Under the pieces are notes generated by a model. That model ran no database searches, was not told the origin of the DNA, and saw only the letters and a program-made list of their open reading frames with translations. A stretch of DNA of 64,000 nucleotides, from positions 8,879,927-8,943,926 of the forward strand of contig NC_054545.1 in assembly GCF_017654505.1 (NCBI RefSeq), read 5' to 3'. This stretch comes from Polyodon spathula. Taxonomy: Eukaryota > Chordata > Actinopteri > Acipenseriformes > Polyodontidae. How positions within the stretch are numbered: position 1 is the stretch's first letter; the number at the start of each line of letters is the position of its first letter. Shown here in pieces: positions 37,478 to 48,192 of the stretch. Both the position numbers and the translations under genes were made by a program.

Positions 37478-40400
37478 AAAGCTAGTGGCCATCACAACAA
37501 TGTAGCAATATAGATATATTCTGTGAACAGTCATGTGTTATCACAACACTGCAGCAATCTGTTGAAATAATGGGCATGATTGTATTGTTAGCCTAAATTA
37601 CAATTCCATAACTGTGAAAAGGGTATTTGCCACCTAGTAAACTAAACATGGTACCTTGTATTAAAATTCATACAAAAGATAATTGTAATACAAACATTTG
37701 TATCGCAGCCCAGAGAAAAGTATTTATACATTACAGAATGTTTCTGGCCCCCAGCAGTAGAGTACGTGCAACAGCACAATTATATTTGTGTTATCAGTGA
37801 CTGACAGTTTTACCTAATAGAAACAATAATTTAAAAGATTGCATCGCTAGGCTTGGATAAAAAAAAAAGCCTTATCAGAGGGCAGCTCTGCACCACCTGT
37901 ATGTAGTAGAGCTTTGCAAAGTCAATTATCATTCGAGGGGGTGTTTGCGTAGGAACACTGCCCATTGCAAATCATGGTTGCAGGCAATTTCATTCTTTGC
38001 TTTGTGAGATATGTTGCTGTCGGAGTTGGCAATATCCCTTCCAGTTGTTTTACATGTATTAAATACACCATAAAAGTTTGTGGGGTTTTTTTCTACTGCA
38101 ATTGCAGCATGGAATTAAAATGAGGCTAGTCATATTTGTTTTGTGTACATTATTTTATAAAAGCTAGGCCATTCCATGAACATGTGTTTTCTTGGAAAAC
38201 GATGCTGGCATTTGTATTCTGTTTTATTGCTGAACATCTACTGACTTGTTATTATGTAGACCTACAAGACAATAAAGCACTACTAATGTCAACGGTTTCT
38301 GATCAGTGACAAAACTACAAATGTAAAACATCATTACTGAAACCAATTCAAATGGATTTAGGATTAGATTTAGATTATAACCCCCTTTTCACAGAACCGA
38401 GAATGTCTACTTATTGAGATGAACTTTTACAATATCCTTCCATGTGCTGTTGAACATTGCTGATTGTTTCTGTCCATTTGTGTTTTACCTTCTTTTCTAC
38501 TGCCATCTGGAGGATTTTTTAAAAAGGTGCCTCTTACACCACGCTCCTGAGCATCTTTTTCTGGCACCTGTACAGAAAAGAACATGACTGGTCAGCTAGC
38601 AAACTCCCCTGACAAAATACTACAAGGCCTAAAAGTTCTCCAGAATGTTATAAGCACATTATTGCTAAGACAGTTTGTCACATTATGTGAGCACTTGCAT
38701 CCACCTATTGATGAAAAGAAAACTCTAAATGAGGAATATAGGCAAATACAAGGGAATAATATTTTTATATAATATGTTGTTATTATTATTTATTATTATT
38801 ATATTATTATTATTATTATTATTATTATTATGTCATAATCCTTCAAATATGTCAAACAAATCACAATATTAACCTTTCTGTTTTTTACCGCTGAACTTGT
38901 TTATTAATACAGGTATCTAGAAAGTGGAGTTTCCTCAGGGGCATCATCTAAGAGGGAGGTCATATTAGAATAGTTTGCAAAGATGATGTCAAATGTATAG
39001 GTTAAAAAAAAAAGCTATCAAAAAGGTGTGTAAATCTAAGATATTCACTCAAAGTGCACTCCCTATGCAGAAAAGTATAAAGTAAAATGACCTCAATATG
39101 GCGGCTATATCAATGACAAACACATTTAGCAATGAGGGTTTATATAGCTAACCCTGCAAATATGAAGACCCTGCCTCCGATGGTTTTGGAGATATGCAGC
39201 TTTGACACTGGCGGTGGCGTTTTATAAAATCAGCAGCAGGTTTTTCTGGTACAATACCCACAATCTAATTTGACTGAGAAAATCACAATACAGTATACCT
39301 ATAAAGCAAATGTTTGCACATTTACATACGCTCCCCTCACAGGGAAGTTACGTTTTAAGACAATACACAGTAGACACTTTTGCAAACAAATACTTGCCTG
39401 ATGGGACATAGAACCTGGGCTGTTTTCATGTCCATGCAAAGGCTGTCGCTTTGTGGTGTTCCAAGCTGGAATCAGAGAATCAGCTGGAAGCAAAAAAGCA
39501 ATATTTGAGTGGGAAAACTATTCATAAACAATTTATTCAATAATTATTTAAATATTGTTTATTTGTTTGCAGTACCTACCACAGAATGTATTGTACTTGA
39601 CACCACTTTAAAGTCCTATGTACAAAAGGCGTTGTTTTTTTTTTTGTTGTTGTTTTTTAGGTGGGGTCCCCCTAATACCTATCTACAACAGGGTTAAATG
39701 TACTTCCCTCCATTCAGTTAAATACAGTATATGTACTAATGTCTTGGTTTTTACGCCTGTAAAGTGGCTATGGAGAAACCAAGGCGACAGAGGGCGCTCA
39801 AAAACAACTGACTGTAAAGTTTACTTTTTACGTCACAGCGTCAATTGATTCATGAATGGATAAATTACTTGGCAGACTAGTCACGCTCGTTACATGGAGC
39901 AGAAAGACGTTTTCTTTAAGCCTGACTTATTTCAAACTGTACTTTTAAAATCCGAAGAAACTCGTTGTTCCAGTCAGTGTACTAATGTCACACAAACTAC
40001 TAGAAAAGCATGCTTATAGCTTAACCCTAACAAGACCTGATCCATTTCCATGCACACTGTCTACTACATTTTCCAGTGGATTAGCCAAATTGCTGATGAT
40101 CAGAAGTGTTTACTGGCGGCACATACTTGGAAAAAGCGGGAACGCTTAGTTTTGATGTACCATGAACCACTAAAACAAACCTACTGAGTCAGTAGGGTAT
40201 GCAACGTGTTAATGATGTTTTCATTATATATCATTACAAACAATAGCCTGTGACGTTTCGTGCTGCAGTTTTATTTATCTACAGTACAGTTAAAAATCGT
40301 ACATGTAATGTTTTTTTTTTTATTATTTGTATTTATTTAAATTGTGAATAAACAATGGAAAATGAAAGCAATGGTCCAATTTCATAATACATAAATACAT

Positions 40401-40836
40401 TTAAAAAATATGATCTTGGAAAATAAAATAAAAAATTGAAAAAAAAACTAGACGACTTACCGTCGCGCACTGACTCTCTCCTATCATCAGCAGAGTGGGC
40501 AGGTTTATTAGCAGGTAACGCTGGTGGGATAAACATCTGGTCAGGGGCATTGTTTTCTGCCTGTTTCTTATACTCATTCGTGTGGTACGGAGAACCAACT
40601 TCCCGGAGCTTTTTAACTGAGAATTTAACCTTTTTATTGTAGCAAACAAATCCACTGGAGACATTACTGACATCATGATCGTTGTCGGCGCTTGTGTTTC
40701 TCGCATGATGAAGACTTGTTGATCTTATTAAAATGTCACCGGCATTGGAAGTTAAAGATGATTCCATACTTTCCCTTCCCGCTGTCACTATTGACGGCGT
40801 GGAACAGTTTGCTTGTGAGCGATCGACATTATCCAT
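30101..40836 (-). CDS. KIAA0586: KIAA0586 (TALPID3), 5' part: eight coding exons
   Basis: TALPID3 is a centriole/basal-body protein needed for ciliogenesis and Hedgehog signalling; human mutations cause Joubert syndrome 23. Exons on the minus strand: 40836-40461, 39483-39398, 38567-38489, 37009-36940, 34508-34328, 33357-33151, 31267-31093, 30277-30101. Splice sites and phases agree at every junction, giving 450 codons plus one base. Diagnostic segments are KKLREVGSPYHT with IPPALPANK (exon 1), ISQYSVGRKEAMKAVFKQR (exon 4), AAAATAAAIAVTAPLLK (exon 5), QSDLEAKICDLVKNLQETD with HLEKLQQQQLEMQ (exon 6, coiled coil) and SPLDTPAPRRFAPVPMSRD (exon 8). The gene is divergent from TIMM9 as in human. Exons for the essential central coiled coil and C-terminus were not found to the left, where IRF2BPL lies instead. 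Confidence 0.92.
30938..31045. repeat. (AC)n(AT)n(AC)n microsatellite in KIAA0586 intron 7-8
   Basis: Short CA block, about 40 TA units, then ATGCACACAC. It begins 50 bp beyond the exon 7 donor. Confidence 0.95.
31093..31267 (-). CDS. KIAA0586: KIAA0586 coding exon 7
   Basis: 175 bp; acceptor ATCCTTCAG, donor AGCAG|GTGTGG. Ser/Gln/His-rich (SRLMSSTINAVGLTSAYSH, then ending SLTAAA), low conservation; supported by splice sites and phase. A CA/TA/CA microsatellite lies 50 bp beyond the donor. Confidence 0.78.
32521..32829 (-). other. Protein-like open frame inside KIAA0586 intron 6
   Basis: A minus-strand frame of about 100 codons with balanced residue use (QLNDIYWFVMDTRLSPFLYS, then GRDPQDAIQILVIESN and YELLPTLHRFIEC). 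It is preceded by a plausible acceptor TTGTTACCACAG near 32815. It is not part of TALPID3 as I know it. It could be a lineage-specific exon, a processed pseudogene fragment or a decayed transposon ORF; I do not recognise the family. Confidence 0.35.
33151..33357 (-). CDS. KIAA0586: KIAA0586 coding exon 6
   Basis: 207 bp, phase 0 at both ends; acceptor CATTTCCAG, donor ATGCAG|GTAAAA. Encodes a coiled coil, GQSDLEAKICDLVKNLQETD through RLNHLEKLQQQQLEMQ, as in human TALPID3. Confidence 0.93.
34269..34285. repeat. Poly(C) tract, 17 bp
   Basis: Equivalent to a G run on the transcribed (sense) strand of KIAA0586, starting about 42 bp after the exon 5 donor. Confidence 0.9.
34328..34508 (-). CDS. 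KIAA0586: KIAA0586 coding exon 5
   Basis: 181 bp; acceptor TGTATTAG, donor CTCAAG|GTGGGG. Encodes SKTGPVRKEVKVQFLEN, then an alanine-rich helix AAAATAAAIAVTAPLLK conserved in TALPID3. Confidence 0.9.
34688..34746. repeat. (AAT)n microsatellite
   Basis: ATA trinucleotide array that forms the 3' tail of the adjoining LINE fragment. Confidence 0.9.
34747..35400 (-). mobile_element. L2-type LINE 3' fragment
   Basis: Minus-strand frames give GLHASASKAAVGKLQYIQNS APRILTGTK, then LPVNSRIDFRILLITYQALN GMAPDYLC, then LWNNLPQVIKDANTVEAF. These are the RT C-terminus of L2-like LINEs. In-frame stops and a duplicated 23-bp segment (GGGAATGTACCTTGTT, near 35100-35140) show decay. It lies in KIAA0586 intron 4. 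Confidence 0.8.
36940..37009 (-). CDS. KIAA0586: KIAA0586 coding exon 4
   Basis: 70 bp; acceptor GGGTCTATAG, donor CAGAG|GTGGGT. Encodes GSDIVISQYSVGRKEAMKAV FKQ, clearly matching the vertebrate TALPID3 'ISQYTMGQKDAL' region. Confidence 0.9.
37393..37474. repeat. (AT)n microsatellite
   Basis: Pure AT array in KIAA0586 intron 3. Confidence 0.95.
38489..38567 (-). CDS. KIAA0586: KIAA0586 coding exon 3
   Basis: 79 bp; acceptor TTCTGTACAG, donor GAAG|GTAAAA. Encodes VPEKDAQERGVRGTFLKN and PPDGSRKE. Poorly conserved in sequence but in phase with exons 2 and 4. Confidence 0.75.
38775..38831. repeat. (TTA)n microsatellite
   Basis: Interrupted TTA array followed by ATAATCCTTCAAATATGTCA, matching the flank of the array at 29.77 kb. 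Confidence 0.9.
39398..39483 (-). CDS. KIAA0586: KIAA0586 coding exon 2 (GC donor)
   Basis: Acceptor TTTTGCTTCCAG; 86 bp encoding ADSLIPAWNTTKRQPLHG and on to MSHQ. The donor is CAG|GCAAGT, a GC-AG intron with otherwise perfect consensus. Phase fits both neighbours. Confidence 0.8.
40461..40836 (-). CDS. KIAA0586: KIAA0586 coding exon 1
   Basis: The ATG at 40836 has A at -3 and G at +4 and starts MDNVDRSQAN. An in-frame TTG upstream at 40845 is not a credible start. The conserved core KKLREVGSPYHT aligns with the N-terminus of human TALPID3, so this species has about 75 extra N-terminal residues. Donor GACG|GTAAGT. Confidence 0.88.
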
Positions 40837-41390
40837 TCTTAACAATGTATTTCTATCTTTAAAACGATGTGGATTTCTTATTCAAATTCTGATCAACTCC
40901 TGGAATTAAGAAAACTTTCCTGAAGTTGTAATTTAAATTCCTTTATATTTTGTGTCTTCCTATTAATGTTTTGCTTTTTAACAATCAATGTCCCACCTTC
41001 AATTCCCAAAATGTCAAAAGCAAAGCACCGAAAGGGTTTTTTTTGTTTGTTTGTTTGTTTGTTTGTTTGTTTGTTTGGTTTTTTGTCAATTGCAGCAAAA
41101 AGTGAATCTGAGGGTTGTCTTCCGCTTCATCAGTGACACTACAATCATCAATGTATTTAATACTACGCAGACAAAAAATAAAAATGAAAAAGAAGACGTG
41201 AATGGCTCCTTCATCTGGTTTGAGTGACTGCTGTATCCACCGGTTCTCATGATTTAAAAGTTTCAGTTGGAACTCGCTGGCGTCACCGGTGCTCTCCCTA
41301 TGTTTACAGTCCCCGCTGAAACAAGAACACCCAGAAAATCTTCACGTTGAGCGTCTCATTCACAAATCATCTAACAGCTGGAAAACACGT
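40837..41390. promoter_or_regulatory. Divergent promoter of KIAA0586 and TIMM9
   Basis: The two genes are head to head. The interval contains the KIAA0586 5' UTR (left) and, by inference, a non-coding TIMM9 first exon ending at 41397 with donor ATTG|GTAAGG. A (TTTG)n run lies at 41041-41078. The divergent pairing is conserved with human. Confidence 0.6.
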
Positions 41391-41500
41391 TTTATTGGTA
41401 AGGTATATCATATTTTAAATATATCAACTTCATAAAAAAAAAAAAAAACTTTCAGTTAGTTAAACTTGACTACCAACTCCTGAACTGTTGACATGGAAGG

Positions 41501-41502
<2 letters not shown>

Positions 41503-41561
<59 letters not shown>
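41503..41561. repeat. (AT)n microsatellite
   Basis: Pure AT array in the first TIMM9 intron (inferred). Confidence 0.95.
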
Positions 41562-41565
<4 letters not shown>

Positions 41566-42847
41566 TTTACCTGGGTGGGGGGGTCAAGTGTGCAGTGGCG
41601 ACTTTAAAAAACAAATACTACTTCTTTCTATCTTATTTTTTTTTTTTACTAAAATGATTCTGGACCTGTTTGTTGAGACTCGGGTCAGATTAAATTTGTA
41701 TGTTTTTCCTACGAGCGGATTTTTACAATGTGTATGCATGTATTCCTTTTACACTTTCTCTTTATTTATATTTATACGATAAAATAATAAATAAGTAAAA
41801 ATAAAAAACATTGACAGCTAAATCGCATTATGTTATAGTACTTATATTCCACATCGGAATATTTAGAAAGCAACTCCACTGCTTTCACGTAACGTAAACC
41901 TTGTTTGTAGACTTCGTATGCGTTTTCGACAATTTAGCATTTAACATTTCCCTTTCTTTGCCAGTTGTTCTTAATTATTGATTTAATAAAATAGTATATA
42001 TTTTTATGTCAACGTGAACTTATAATCTATACACAAAGACACACACATACAAATATATCGAATGTAATGTTAGTGATGGCAGGCTGTCTGTGATAGTAGA
42101 ACTCACATGTCCCTTGGTTGAATGACCTGGTAGTATCCGAAAACAGAGGTGGTGAGAATTTAATTTACACAGATACTCTTTGTGGCATAACTCTTTTTAA
42201 TTGGGCGTCATTTAAATTACTGTGCAATATGTGTTTGAAGTTTTATGTGAGCTAATTTGGCTTACATTAAGACCAGCTTGTAAAAATGTTACACACATGC
42301 AGGCCTGAGGGGAGGGGTTAATTTGCTGTGTGACATTCACACAGGCTGTCTTCTCTGTCCGTGTCTAGATGAGTAGCGGTATGTTTTCAAGTCTTCTAAA
42401 TATCCATATGTTTATAATTTTGTGCATGTATGCGCTGTATTTTTTTTTTTTTTTCTCGATAGTATTAGTTTTGCAGACATAAGTATGTCTCTGCTAAATG
42501 GTGAAAAAAAATATTTACACCGCATCAGTGTTTAAGAACAACTGCGTGAATGTTTTCGTTCACAACACGCTCAGTGTGTTTGCTGGAAAATACTATTAGG
42601 GAAAATGTTATTTATCATAGTGTAGACTCACATTTTACAAGATGTTTTTGTGTGGTGCAAAGACATTGTACTTAAATGTAAATGCATTTCGCGCAGTGAT
42701 CCCTTGTTTTTTTTTTTTGTTTTTGTTTTTATGTTACTATGATTCCAACATGTATTTGACGCAATGTAGGTGTTGTTTGTTTTGAATTAAGAGGTTGTCA
42801 TTTTTATTTGTTTAAAGGTACATAGCTGCAAGTGAAAAAAAAAAGAA

Positions 42848-42886
42848 ATGGCTGCACAGATAACTGAATCTGATCAAGTTAAACAG
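42848..42886 (+). CDS. TIMM9: TIMM9 coding exon A
   Basis: [13 protein letters not shown]; donor ACAG|GTAATG. Confidence 0.97.
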
Positions 42887-44230
42887 GTAATGATCTTTCA
42901 GAATTTTCAGTCATGCACTTCTTATTATAGTGACCCTGCCAACGACTATATGTTAACAGAAAAAAAAAAAAAAAAAAAAAAGTCGTTTAGTGAGGTAGGA
43001 CGGCGTAATCGTATCTCGTATGTAACAGTTGCACAGTACTTTAACCAGAAACCATTTTTAGTTGTCCAATGGTTTTTTAACATAATTCTGTAGTATAGAG
43101 AAATGTATTCCAGATAATTATATCCAGCAATGAATTCATCATTATAATGCCTTTGTATGTGTTTGTAGTTTAAGGAATTTCTGGGTACATACAACAAACT
43201 AACAGAGACTTGTTTTATGGACTGTGTAAAAGATTTTACCACCAGAGAGGTGAAACCAGAGGAGGTATGTACATTTTTTTTTTTTTTTTAATATTTCATT
43301 TGCTATAAAAGTGCATGGGTTATGAAATAATTCCACGTTACCATTACGCAGTGTGCACCTATGTGCTATTCTTGTGAATTCATTGAAGCTAGTATAGTTC
43401 TGTACCAGATACCGTGTTTTAAATTAAAAATGTTCGTTTGCACATTTGAGATCTGTTAGTTATAAAGCCTCAATTACATGTCTGTGGCGGGCAAGCAGAC
43501 CTGAAGCATAGACTCTGAACCAGAAAAAATAAGTTGATATAGAGGTGGTGGTCATTGAGGAAAGCTCACCATACTTGCATGCCTCAGAATTAAAAAAAAA
43601 AAACCTTCATCAGGACCTTCCTGCCTGCCCTTGGCGATATGATAACCTAGTCTCAAATATGCAACTCATGTTCATGCAGCCAACAAGGTTTACATGAGAA
43701 ATGTAAACTTTGATGTAAAGGCAAATATCAAAGTTACTTCACAGAAAGAGAGGATACAGCTGCCATAGTAACTATTGATGTTTACATGCCAAAATTAACC
43801 TGATCTGGAGGAATCAATGCAGCCACTTGTAACTTCAATAAGAAACATATTGTAACTAGTCAAGTATAGAAAGTTTCAGCTAATGCCTTCGTGGTCTTTA
43901 GAAAATTATATATTACACAGCTGTACAAGCATTATGTATGAAAACTAAATGGCCTGTACAAAAGGAGGCATGGTGTGGATAATTAAGCTCACATGTATTC
44001 ATAGTAAAAATAAATAAATAAAAAAGCTGGACCTTGGATAACTATTAAATTATTCTACAGGTGTATTATTTTGAGTGCATTTTCTTTTTTTCTAGATGAC
44101 ATGCTCTGAAAGTTGCCTTCAGAAGTACCTGAAGATGACACAAAGAATATCGATGCGATTCCAGGAGTATCATATTCAACAGAATGAGGCTTTAGCTGCC
44201 AAAGCAGGACTTCTCGGCCAGCCCCGATAA
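42848..44230 (+). CDS. TIMM9: TIMM9, complete: three coding exons, 89 aa
   Basis: TIMM9 is a small Tim chaperone of the mitochondrial intermembrane space; with TIMM10 it forms the hexamer that escorts carrier proteins to the TIM22 complex. Exons: 42848-42886, 43169-43264, 44096-44230. The product starts [13 protein letters not shown], continues [19 protein letters not shown] and ends [11 protein letters not shown]. Both CX3C motifs are present (CFMDC and CSESC), which form the intramolecular disulfides. Length equals the human protein (89 aa) with very few substitutions. All introns are GT-AG and between codons. The start ATG has G at -3 and +4. A probable acceptor TTTAAAG at 42817 joins a non-coding first exon. 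Confidence 0.98.
43169..43264 (+). CDS. TIMM9: TIMM9 coding exon B
   Basis: Acceptor GTTTGTAG, donor GGAG|GTATGT; 32 codons including the first CX3C motif. Confidence 0.98.
44096..44230 (+). CDS. TIMM9: TIMM9 coding exon C
   Basis: Acceptor TTTTTTTCTAG; 44 codons with the second CX3C motif, then TAA. Confidence 0.98.
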   Translation: MTCSESCLQKYLKMTQRISMRFQEYHIQQNEALAAKAGLLGQPR

Positions 44231-44620
44231 GACAGGGCTGTGGTTTGGATTTATGTACAGTATTGCACTGCTGGAAGAGGACTCTTTAATGTAAAACTGA
44301 CCTGTTGTCCCCAAGACACATCTAGAATGGTAGGATACCTAGAACAGCAAGAGCATAGTGGCCAGGTTGTAGACAACAGTTCATATAAAAGGGCATTTTG
44401 CTCAAAGTATTCTCTGAAAATAAGTTTAAGCACCTATTACTTTATATATGAGAACTAGTAGACATGGTGCCTTCAGTGCTTGCTGGCCACTGGACACAAG
44501 TGTTTCGGCGATAAGTCATTTTGCTTGTGTACAATACATGACAAAACTTGTTAACTTCTATGGACCATGTTTTTTAATTGTTTTTGAAAGAAAATAAAAT
44601 ATTAAGCTGCAGATTTTTCA
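44231..44620 (+). other. TIMM9: TIMM9 3' UTR
   Basis: Follows the stop; an AATAAA signal is at 44593-44598. The end point is inferred. Confidence 0.6.
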
Positions 44621-45286
44621 GATGCACTAGCTTTTAAAGCTGGTTGTTTTTCTTTACACAACAGCATTTTCTGGGTTAAGTTATATAATATTTATTACAT
44701 GAATACATAGAAATGTTAAAAGGAAAAGGCAGTTTCTCCATATCTTAAGTAATCCAAATTATTTCTGACAAAATGTAGTTCTTGTTTATCTTGTATAATG
44801 CATGTAGAAATGGGCAAAAAACAAACAAAACACACAACAGCAAAGAGTTAATACTGTGCAATGGCAAGATTCTTCATTAACTGTACATGCAATAAACTTT
44901 AGGATTAATGGCAGGTTTACATTTTCTCGCCACTGTATTTCTCCCCCAGTTGAACGAATACCAGAGATTGTTTTTTACTATGGTTGCAATTATAAAAAAT
45001 AAATAAAACTACCTCTCTGGGGAAAAAACATAGTGTGTCATTAATATTTTGGAGAACAACTCACTTGTACCAAAACTGAATGTTTAGGTTGTCAGAAATC
45101 AATGTACATGCTTCAAATCTACTGTCTCCATTAGTTTCCCAAGTGTTGTATATACTCTACTGCACACTTACTGTTCTTCAGCAAACAAGAAACGACCTTG
45201 AGTTTTACATTAAAATTCTTTGGTTTCAGTTATGCATTCTTCTCATTGCTTAAGCATTTAAGACTAACGATAGTGTACACACTGTC

Positions 45287-45354
<68 letters not shown>

Positions 45355-47000
45355 TGTTTTTAAGATCACTGTGTAAAGAACCGACTGATTCAAACAGCAG
45401 TTATTTCAGTGACAACTGGCACAGTGACCATTACAAGTTTCTTGATTGGGGAGCAGCAGCAAATAAACCATGCAAGTGTACAAAACTCCCTTTAAAAATA
45501 ACTACAGTCCTGAAAGTAAGCAAAACCAAGAGTCATTTCACATATCCAAACTATTGCAGAAGGTAATGTTTTTTACTGTGTTGTGAGTATAAAGTTGAGA
45601 AAATAACAGAATTTAGTGTTAAATGGGTACTGTAATTTATGCTCCAAGCCACTGGGCATGCTCAACTTCATTTGTGGCAACAGGCGGTTATATTTCCTTC
45701 TGCAGGGAGGTTATAACTTTACAGCCCCATAATTCCTGATACAAACTCAAATCCAAATGTCCTCAATCAGTGTAGATAATATGGAATGCACATATATTTC
45801 AGAAAATTTGAACTAATTGGGACCAGGGGGTGTTTGGATAATGAAAGAGTTCAGATAATCACATTTTAACTGAAGTTGTTTGACTTCTAATTATGAAACC
45901 TAGGAGTATAAGCCTCATGTTGCCTTTAAAGGTTGTTAAAGAACTACTGAGCTTCTGCTTCATAATATAATTGGGGTTTCTCTTCAGAAAAGCTTCAAAC
46001 TGATCTTATTTGGCAACATCATGAACAAATGCTGGACCCTTTGAAATGCAATGAACTATGGTGGTATCAATGTTTCAGCTAGGTATGAATGCAATGGCAG
46101 ATTATGATTTCATTTTTAAATTATACATTGATACTGCATTGGAACTGGGATCAGCAACGTAGGACTGAAGGAAGTGAAAATGTTTGTTTTACTGGTTTAC
46201 CTCAACTGGTTCACAATTGCAAATCATATTTTAAAATGGCTTTATTAATACTCTGTACGGCACTGTTTATTTTACATAAAGATACAATTGCTTGTCTTAA
46301 GAAAATGACAGAAAAAGATTTCCGTCACTGCCAAGATAACGGAAGAAATAAGTCACTTTCTTGAAAGAAATAACATCCCCAATGTTGATGAAATAAAAAG
46401 TTTATAAAACATAAATGTACAATATATTTAGTATCTCTACTTAATACGAGAGGGTCTGACTCAGACCCATTGTTGCTGTGAATAAGTTCATAATATACAG
46501 TCCAGAGCGTTTGAGTGAAGTCTACAGAATGAATATTAACATTTAGAAAAAAGGGCACAAAAGTTTGCTTTTAAATGTACAAAGATGGGTAAAAAAATAA
46601 ATCAAAATAAATCACGTTTAGTTTTTGCAGTTTATATGAAAATGTATTTTTGAAATACATGGTTTTGGAGGACTTCTATACAACATATGCAATTAACATT
46701 TAGTCTATGGGATAATCCCTAGGCTGGTAAAACATGTTCTTTGCAGCAAATCAATTTTGGGGGATTTCAACTTTGAAAAGTATATATTTAAAAAGGTAAA
46801 AATAAAAACAAAAGGAAAAAAAAAAAACAAGTATAAAAGCTGAGCCAGAAATTTATACAGAAGGGCACCCCTGAAAATGGTGTGTTCCTTAAATATTATA
46901 AAATATAAAAAAATATATATCTTTAAACTTGGGCCCAAAGAATGTTGTGAATAACATATTCTAATTGCCAGTGTTTAAGTCACCAAAAAGATTGAAAACT
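44621..47000. other. Convergent intergenic stretch, no gene seen
   Basis: TIMM9 and ARID4A end towards each other here. No TOMM20L-like coding sequence, which human has at this position, was found. The (AT)n array near 45.3 kb produces only artefactual frames. Confidence 0.55.
45288..45347. repeat. (AT)n microsatellite
   Basis: Pure AT array. Confidence 0.95.
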
Positions 47001-47060
47001 TTGTTGTTTTTAGATGTGATGGATTTCCAAATTGTAACAATCTTTTTATTAAAATAATAA

Positions 47061-47077
47061 ACTATATATATATATTA

Positions 47078-47130
<53 letters not shown>
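47061..47130. repeat. (AT)n microsatellite
   Basis: Interrupted AT array, possibly within or just beyond the ARID4A 3' UTR. Confidence 0.9.
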
Positions 47131-47133
<3 letters not shown>

Positions 47134-47252
47134 TAAATTTCGCCCAAGCTAGGGAAGATCCACTTTTTTGTGACTGTATTCATTTTAAAAAATACATAAA
47201 AATGTTATGTCCAGTCTGAATAAATATATTTAACAAGTTGTAAGATAATACC

Positions 47253-48088
47253 TTTATTTACACACCATTTAAGGACTAGAATATTCATTTAAGAACCCCC
47301 TTCACTGTTGTGATTATTTTGCTTGTGAAATTTTTCTTAATAAAATAAAATACTAATTTTTCTGTAATAAAATAAAACTCTGCAATTACATATAAAAAGA
47401 CAAAATACCTTTGCTAAGGAAATCAGTCCACTGAAAACTTTCTTTACAATTCCACTGTATACGTTAAAAAAAAAAAAAACTTATTATTTGCATAATTACC
47501 TGTGCTCAAAATACTAGAAAAAAGTGGAAGACGCAACATCTGCAGTTTTCAGTAAACTGCATTCCCTTTCGCAATTTATTTTGTCCCGCCTTTTCAAAAT
47601 CGGGCACTCTGCTGAACACATGCACTTTGGCAGTTCTACATAGCAAGCGCTTCTTTACTGATCCTCCACCAACCGTGTCTGGCACAGAGCTCAGCAGGCT
47701 AGGAGTGACCGTTCTCCAATTCAAACTCCACGTCAACTATTTTTTTGTCAATGCATTTGCCACTGCACTGATGCTGAAATATTTTACTGCATCCAGGCTG
47801 GTCTCAGAGTAAACCAGGGAAGGAAATTTTTTGCAGGAAAAAAAGTGCCTTGTACTGTATAAATGTAGCTCAAAGTAGTCCCAAGTAAAACTTAACCAGT
47901 CTCCATATTCAAACTTCTTTTTTTTCATTTCTGCATTGTAAATGGAAACTGGAAGCTGACTAGCAACGTGAAAGTGCGCAGAATTTGGACTGGCAAGGTC
48001 AATCCAGTTGAGTGCTTATCTATGCTTTTGTTTTAAAAGTCTCAGCACTTGTCCAGAGGCAGCTGACTGCTGGGATGGGAGCGTTTCA
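47253..48088 (-). other. ARID4A: Probable ARID4A 3' UTR
   Basis: Sequence after the ARID4A stop on the minus strand. AATAAA signals on that strand occur at 47253-47258 and elsewhere, so the true end is uncertain. Confidence 0.4.
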
Positions 48089-48192
48089 TCACCTGCACTC
48101 CACCGCCACTGGGTTTTGTGTTGGGGACGCAGAGGGCGGGCTCATTCCGGTCTCCGATGAACCAGGTGATGTTGACGCCGTTGTATGTGAAA
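48089..48192 (-). CDS. ARID4A: ARID4A terminal coding exon
   Basis: Acceptor CTGAACAG; encodes [20 protein letters not shown] and ends [11 protein letters not shown], matching the human C-terminus. Confidence 0.95.

Noticed and set aside
40333..40460. Continuation of the KIAA0586 exon 1 frame past 40461
   Set aside because: Reads through a perfect GTAAGT donor into a Phe-rich intronic sequence.
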